The translations under genes and the position numbers were made by a program. A stretch of 64,000 nucleotides of DNA, taken from NCBI GenBank assembly GCA_020199775.1, contig JAIVJZ010000047.1, positions 1-64,000 of the forward strand, in the 5' to 3' direction. Below are positions 61,815 through 64,000 of the stretch, in pieces. Origin of the DNA: Acidobacteriota bacterium (GTDB lineage Bacteria > Acidobacteriota > Blastocatellia > Pyrinomonadales > Pyrinomonadaceae). Position 1 is the first letter of the stretch; each line of letters begins with the position of its first letter. The notes beneath the pieces are model-generated. The model saw nothing but the letters and a program-made list of their open reading frames with translations. It did not search any database and had not been told where the DNA came from.

Positions 61815-61873
61815 AATTTTCTTTCTGGTAAGACGCCCAACGACCCAAACAGATTGAAAAATAGTTTGACGTC

Positions 61874-61895
61874 AGAACTCTGTAAGTAGAGTTCT
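61874..61895 (+). terminator. Small hairpin after Rhs gene
   Basis: AGAACTC and GAGTTCT form a perfect 7-bp stem around 8 bases, followed by a short T-containing tail. It is a weak candidate for a terminator or attenuator between the Rhs gene and the small downstream gene. Confidence 0.3.
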
Positions 61896-61932
61896 TTCGA
61901 ATACTATGTTTACAATCCATCAATGAGGAGAT

Positions 61933-62397
61933 ATGTGTATATGTAGTTTTAAGTCCATACTTAGATCGGTCACGCTTGTAGGTACATTGGTAGGGACGCT
62001 ATTTGCCTCTCTTTTTCTCTATCAAGCTATTGCCCAGCCTCATGTCTTTCTGACCACTTCTTCACCCGGAAAAACTTACACCGTTTCTCTTGCGGGTAAT
62101 AAAGATAGACCGCATATTCCGGCTATATCTCATGAGGTTCGCTTTAACGTCTTGAAACGCACTGAAACCTTCCTATCTGATGATCATTTATTTTCAGGAG
62201 ACTGGCTAGACCCTTCATTTGAAGTTTTGTATCCTCAACATAACTGGATAAGCGAAAATGTTTTACGTTTTGGTAGGGCTGAATATTTTAGTAACGGAAG
62301 TCCGCATACATTAAAAAGAAGGTGCGAGCGTCGCAGTGCTTCAAGAGCTTTCACACAGCGGAGCGGACACTTGAAGGCATTGAAGCGATGCACATGA
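61933..62397 (+). CDS. Small membrane-anchored protein, putative Rhs immunity protein, 3' end replaced by IS6
   Basis: The frame encodes 154 residues. Residues about 12-36 (SVTLVGTLVGTLFASLFLYQ) form one membrane segment, followed by a soluble domain. A GAGGAG sequence precedes the ATG closely. Small proteins in this position after an Rhs toxin domain are often its cognate immunity protein; that is inferred from position only. From about 62313 the DNA is an IS6 transposase fragment in another frame, so the last 28 or so residues are not native. The protein is probably truncated and may be non-functional. Confidence 0.45.
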   Translation: MCICSFKSILRSVTLVGTLVGTLFASLFLYQAIAQPHVFLTTSSPGKTYTVSLAGNKDRPHIPAISHEVRFNVLKRTETFLSDDHLFSGDWLDPSFEVLYPQHNWISENVLRFGRAEYFSNGSPHTLKRRCERRSASRAFTQRSGHLKALKRCT

Positions 62398-62539
62398 TGA
62401 GCAAAGGACTGGTCAAAAGATTAGCAGGGAATGACGCGCAAGCGCAGGCGACGTTCGTTGCTTAGCTGTTCGGGGCCGCTGCTTAGCGAAGGGTACTCTA
62501 ACCACTTCCGCGCTTGAAAATAATCTTTGCAACGCAACC
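62313..62539 (+). mobile_element. IS6-family 3' remnant
   Basis: In frame 3 the DNA encodes KKKVRASQCFKSFHTAERTL and continues through GIEAMHMMSKGLVKRLAGND to the element's C-terminus, closely matching the IS6 copy at 14876-15046. An in-frame TAG replaces a late codon. The right terminus is a degenerate AATAATCTTTGCAACGCAACC ending near 62539. The left part of the element is absent. Confidence 0.75.
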
Positions 62540-62853
62540 CGCGCGGCTATGCGTTGATGCTCATCATGCTGCGCGTCTCTTGATACGACCACGGCCAGGA
62601 GAATCTGGACCAGAACGCCGTTAATTTCCTGAAGTATGATGAAGAGTCTTGAGTTATGAAAGAGGTGGGACATAACATGTTCTGCTCTTCCTCCTTATGC
62701 TTCGTTGAACTCGGTTGATGATGGTGTCAAAGTCCCTCGAGTGGCGTCACTTCGTTCCTGCAATTAAAAGTCTCTGTCGAAGTGGGGAGGCCCGCCGCTC
62801 CGCGCAAGGACGAAATCTTTTTCCACTCTCACCATGAGTTATTAGGGAAGGTA
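62540..62853. other. Intergenic region, nothing identified
   Basis: No gene, repeat or clear promoter was recognised in these 314 bp. Confidence 0.4.
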
Positions 62854-64000
62854 ATGCGAAGCAAGGCCAAAGTAACGCGCGAGTTCTTGCAGGGAGCAAC
62901 TGCCATGACAGAAATTAAAATCTTGATCTACACGGATGTCTCGAAAATCGCGGGTGACGGCTTATGGGGAGTCACCAAGCTGCGGGGCATTTTAGAGGCT
63001 AAGAAATCAAATTTCGTCGAGTTCAAGCTGAGCGTCGTCGACAGGTATCAGGATGCCCAGGTCGGCCTAGCTCCCACGCCCATAAAGATCGACGAGACAC
63101 TTCTGAAGGACTTTGACCAGGTCTGGTTCTTCGGGTTCTACCAGAATAAGGCCGGTGCAACGTTCGACACCTTCGGCTCCAACAGAAACGAACTTGAGGA
63201 AGACGAGGTGAAGGCGTTGGAGAAACGGATGGACGACCACCGCCTCGGGGTGCTCATCTCCGGCGACCACGCCAACCACCGCCCCACCGGGAGCGAAAAC
63301 GACCCCGTCGAGACATTTATCTGCCTGGGGAAGGCCATCGGGTCTCACGTCCCGCGGGCGAAGGACCTGCGTAAGTGGGACGGCCCGCCCACCGTCAAGG
63401 ACGACGATACTTCCGTCAGCACGATAGCGGAAGCCGCGCCGATACCCGCCACGCTTCCCGAGATGGACCCCACGCCGCAGAAACTCGCGCTGTTCAACTT
63501 CGCCGCGGGCGCTGCCGGGCATCTGCCCCACCGTCTCTTCTGGGGCAGAGACGAAAACGGTCAAGACAAGACGATAGACGTTCTACCTGATCACCCGCAC
63601 GAGGGCGCGGTTATCGTCCCTGCGTCACTGAGCGCCGACTGGCCTCCCGCCGATGAGCCGGACGGGGAGAAGAAGCGCCCGCGACCGATCATCGTCGCCC
63701 TTGGGTTTGACAGGCGCGCGAGTGTGAACCGCGCCATCCCCGTCCTCGCCGTCTACGACGGGGACCCGCACAACATCGGGCGAATAGTGGCCGACTCCAG
63801 CTGGCACCATTTTCTCAACATGAACTTGGAAGGATTATCTAACGGCGCGGCCAGTAGCTCCGAGTTCGACCTGCTCGGGCAGTTCTACAGGAACCTCACG
63901 CACTACCTTGCGCCGCTCGAAAAGCGCCGACAGATCGCGGAAGAGATGCTGGCGTGGGTTGTCACGCACCCCGGCGTAATGGAGGAGAGGGGCAGCGACC
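62854..64000 (+). CDS. Uncharacterised protein, runs off right edge
   Basis: This frame stays open to the window end: 382 codons from the ATG at 62854, or 365 from the ATG at 62905. Both starts have a purine-rich site upstream (GGGAAGG and GGGAG). The N-terminal 130 residues look like an alternating alpha/beta fold (EIKILIYTDVSK; DQVWFFGFYQNKAG; HRLGVLISGDHANHRP), reminiscent of ThuA/glutamine-amidotransferase-like domains. I cannot see a catalytic Cys, so that comparison is weak. A later segment (RPIIVALGFDRRASVNRAIPVLAVYDG) and SSWHHFLNMNLEG are well formed but unrecognised. No signal peptide is seen. Confidence 0.6.
   Translation, partial: MRSKAKVTREFLQGATAMTEIKILIYTDVSKIAGDGLWGVTKLRGILEAKKSNFVEFKLSVVDRYQDAQVGLAPTPIKIDETLLKDFDQVWFFGFYQNKAGATFDTFGSNRNELEEDEVKALEKRMDDHRLGVLISGDHANHRPTGSENDPVETFICLGKAIGSHVPRAKDLRKWDGPPTVKDDDTSVSTIAEAAPIPATLPEMDPTPQKLALFNFAAGAAGHLPHRLFWGRDENGQDKTIDVLPDHPHEGAVIVPASLSADWPPADEPDGEKKRPRPIIVALGFDRRASVNRAIPVLAVYDGDPHNIGRIVADSSWHHFLNMNLEGLSNGAASSSEFDLLGQFYRNLTHYLAPLEKRRQIAEEMLAWVVTHPGVMEERGSD

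Overview
The window is GC-rich bacterial DNA with more AT-rich accessory flanks. The style of the Rhs/YD-repeat, pre-peptidase C-terminal (PPC), Lamin-tail and PD40 proteins, together with IS6/IS5/IS66 debris, suggests an Acidobacteriota genome (Blastocatellia-like). This is an inference from protein style; no rRNA or other taxonomic marker lies in the window.

Left accessory region (1-11093). At the edge is the start of an IS3-type transposase. Three minus-strand genes follow that look like TIR-superfamily immune effectors: a DUF4062/TIR-like protein, a VFLN-type TIR-like protein, and a pentapeptide-repeat-TIR fusion whose stop overlaps the start of the VFLN gene. Next comes a plasmid- or integrative-element-like block: tyrosine recombinase, small membrane protein, ParB-like protein, HigB/HigA toxin-antitoxin pair, small HTH protein, ParA, and a replication-initiator-like protein whose own coding sequence carries 18-bp iteron-like repeats. 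The block ends where an IS6-family element cut the next gene; that IS6 copy is itself cut by an intact IS5-family element. Beyond is about 1.1 kb of IS6-type terminal remnants, including a 100-bp MITE-like unit.

Bridge (11094-17151). This holds a secreted PPC x3/Lamin-tail protein with a strong downstream hairpin, an IS6 copy inactivated by one stop codon, a PD40 beta-propeller protein, and a consensus sigma70-type promoter (TTGACA-16-TATAAT) about 770 bp before the biosynthetic genes.

Biosynthetic gene cluster (17152-53157, all plus strand, tightly packed). The assembly line is: NRPS-A [A(Ser)-T-C-A(truncated)-C-A-T]; a PKS module [KS-AT-KR-ACP, malonyl type]; NRPS-B [C-A-T-C-A(nMT)-T]; NRPS-C [C-A(Ala)-T]; NRPS-D [C-A(Thr)-T-sulfotransferase-TE]. 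Tailoring genes follow: a SznF-like protein (haem-oxygenase-like diiron domain plus cupin), a Rieske ferredoxin, and a PRMT-like methyltransferase. In streptozotocin biosynthesis SznE (arginine methyltransferase) and SznF build an N-nitrosourea from arginine. Here the diiron ligands align, but two of the three expected cupin iron ligands appear replaced (Arg and Cys for His). A heterodimeric ABC exporter closes the cluster. The predicted product is a hybrid peptide-polyketide made from Ser, an unassigned (possibly arginine-derived) residue, a beta-hydroxy extension, a hydrophobic residue, N-methyl-Ile/Val, Ala and Thr. It would be released by a CurM-like ST-TE pair acting on a beta-hydroxy amino acid. 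I regard this combination as the most interesting system in the window.

Right region (53158-64000). This contains an uncharacterised minus-strand gene, an IS66 transposase with three in-frame stops, a very large subtilisin-Rhs fusion lacking its secretion N-terminus, a small membrane-anchored protein in the position of an Rhs immunity gene (its 3' end overwritten by an IS6 remnant), and an unrecognised gene running off the right edge.
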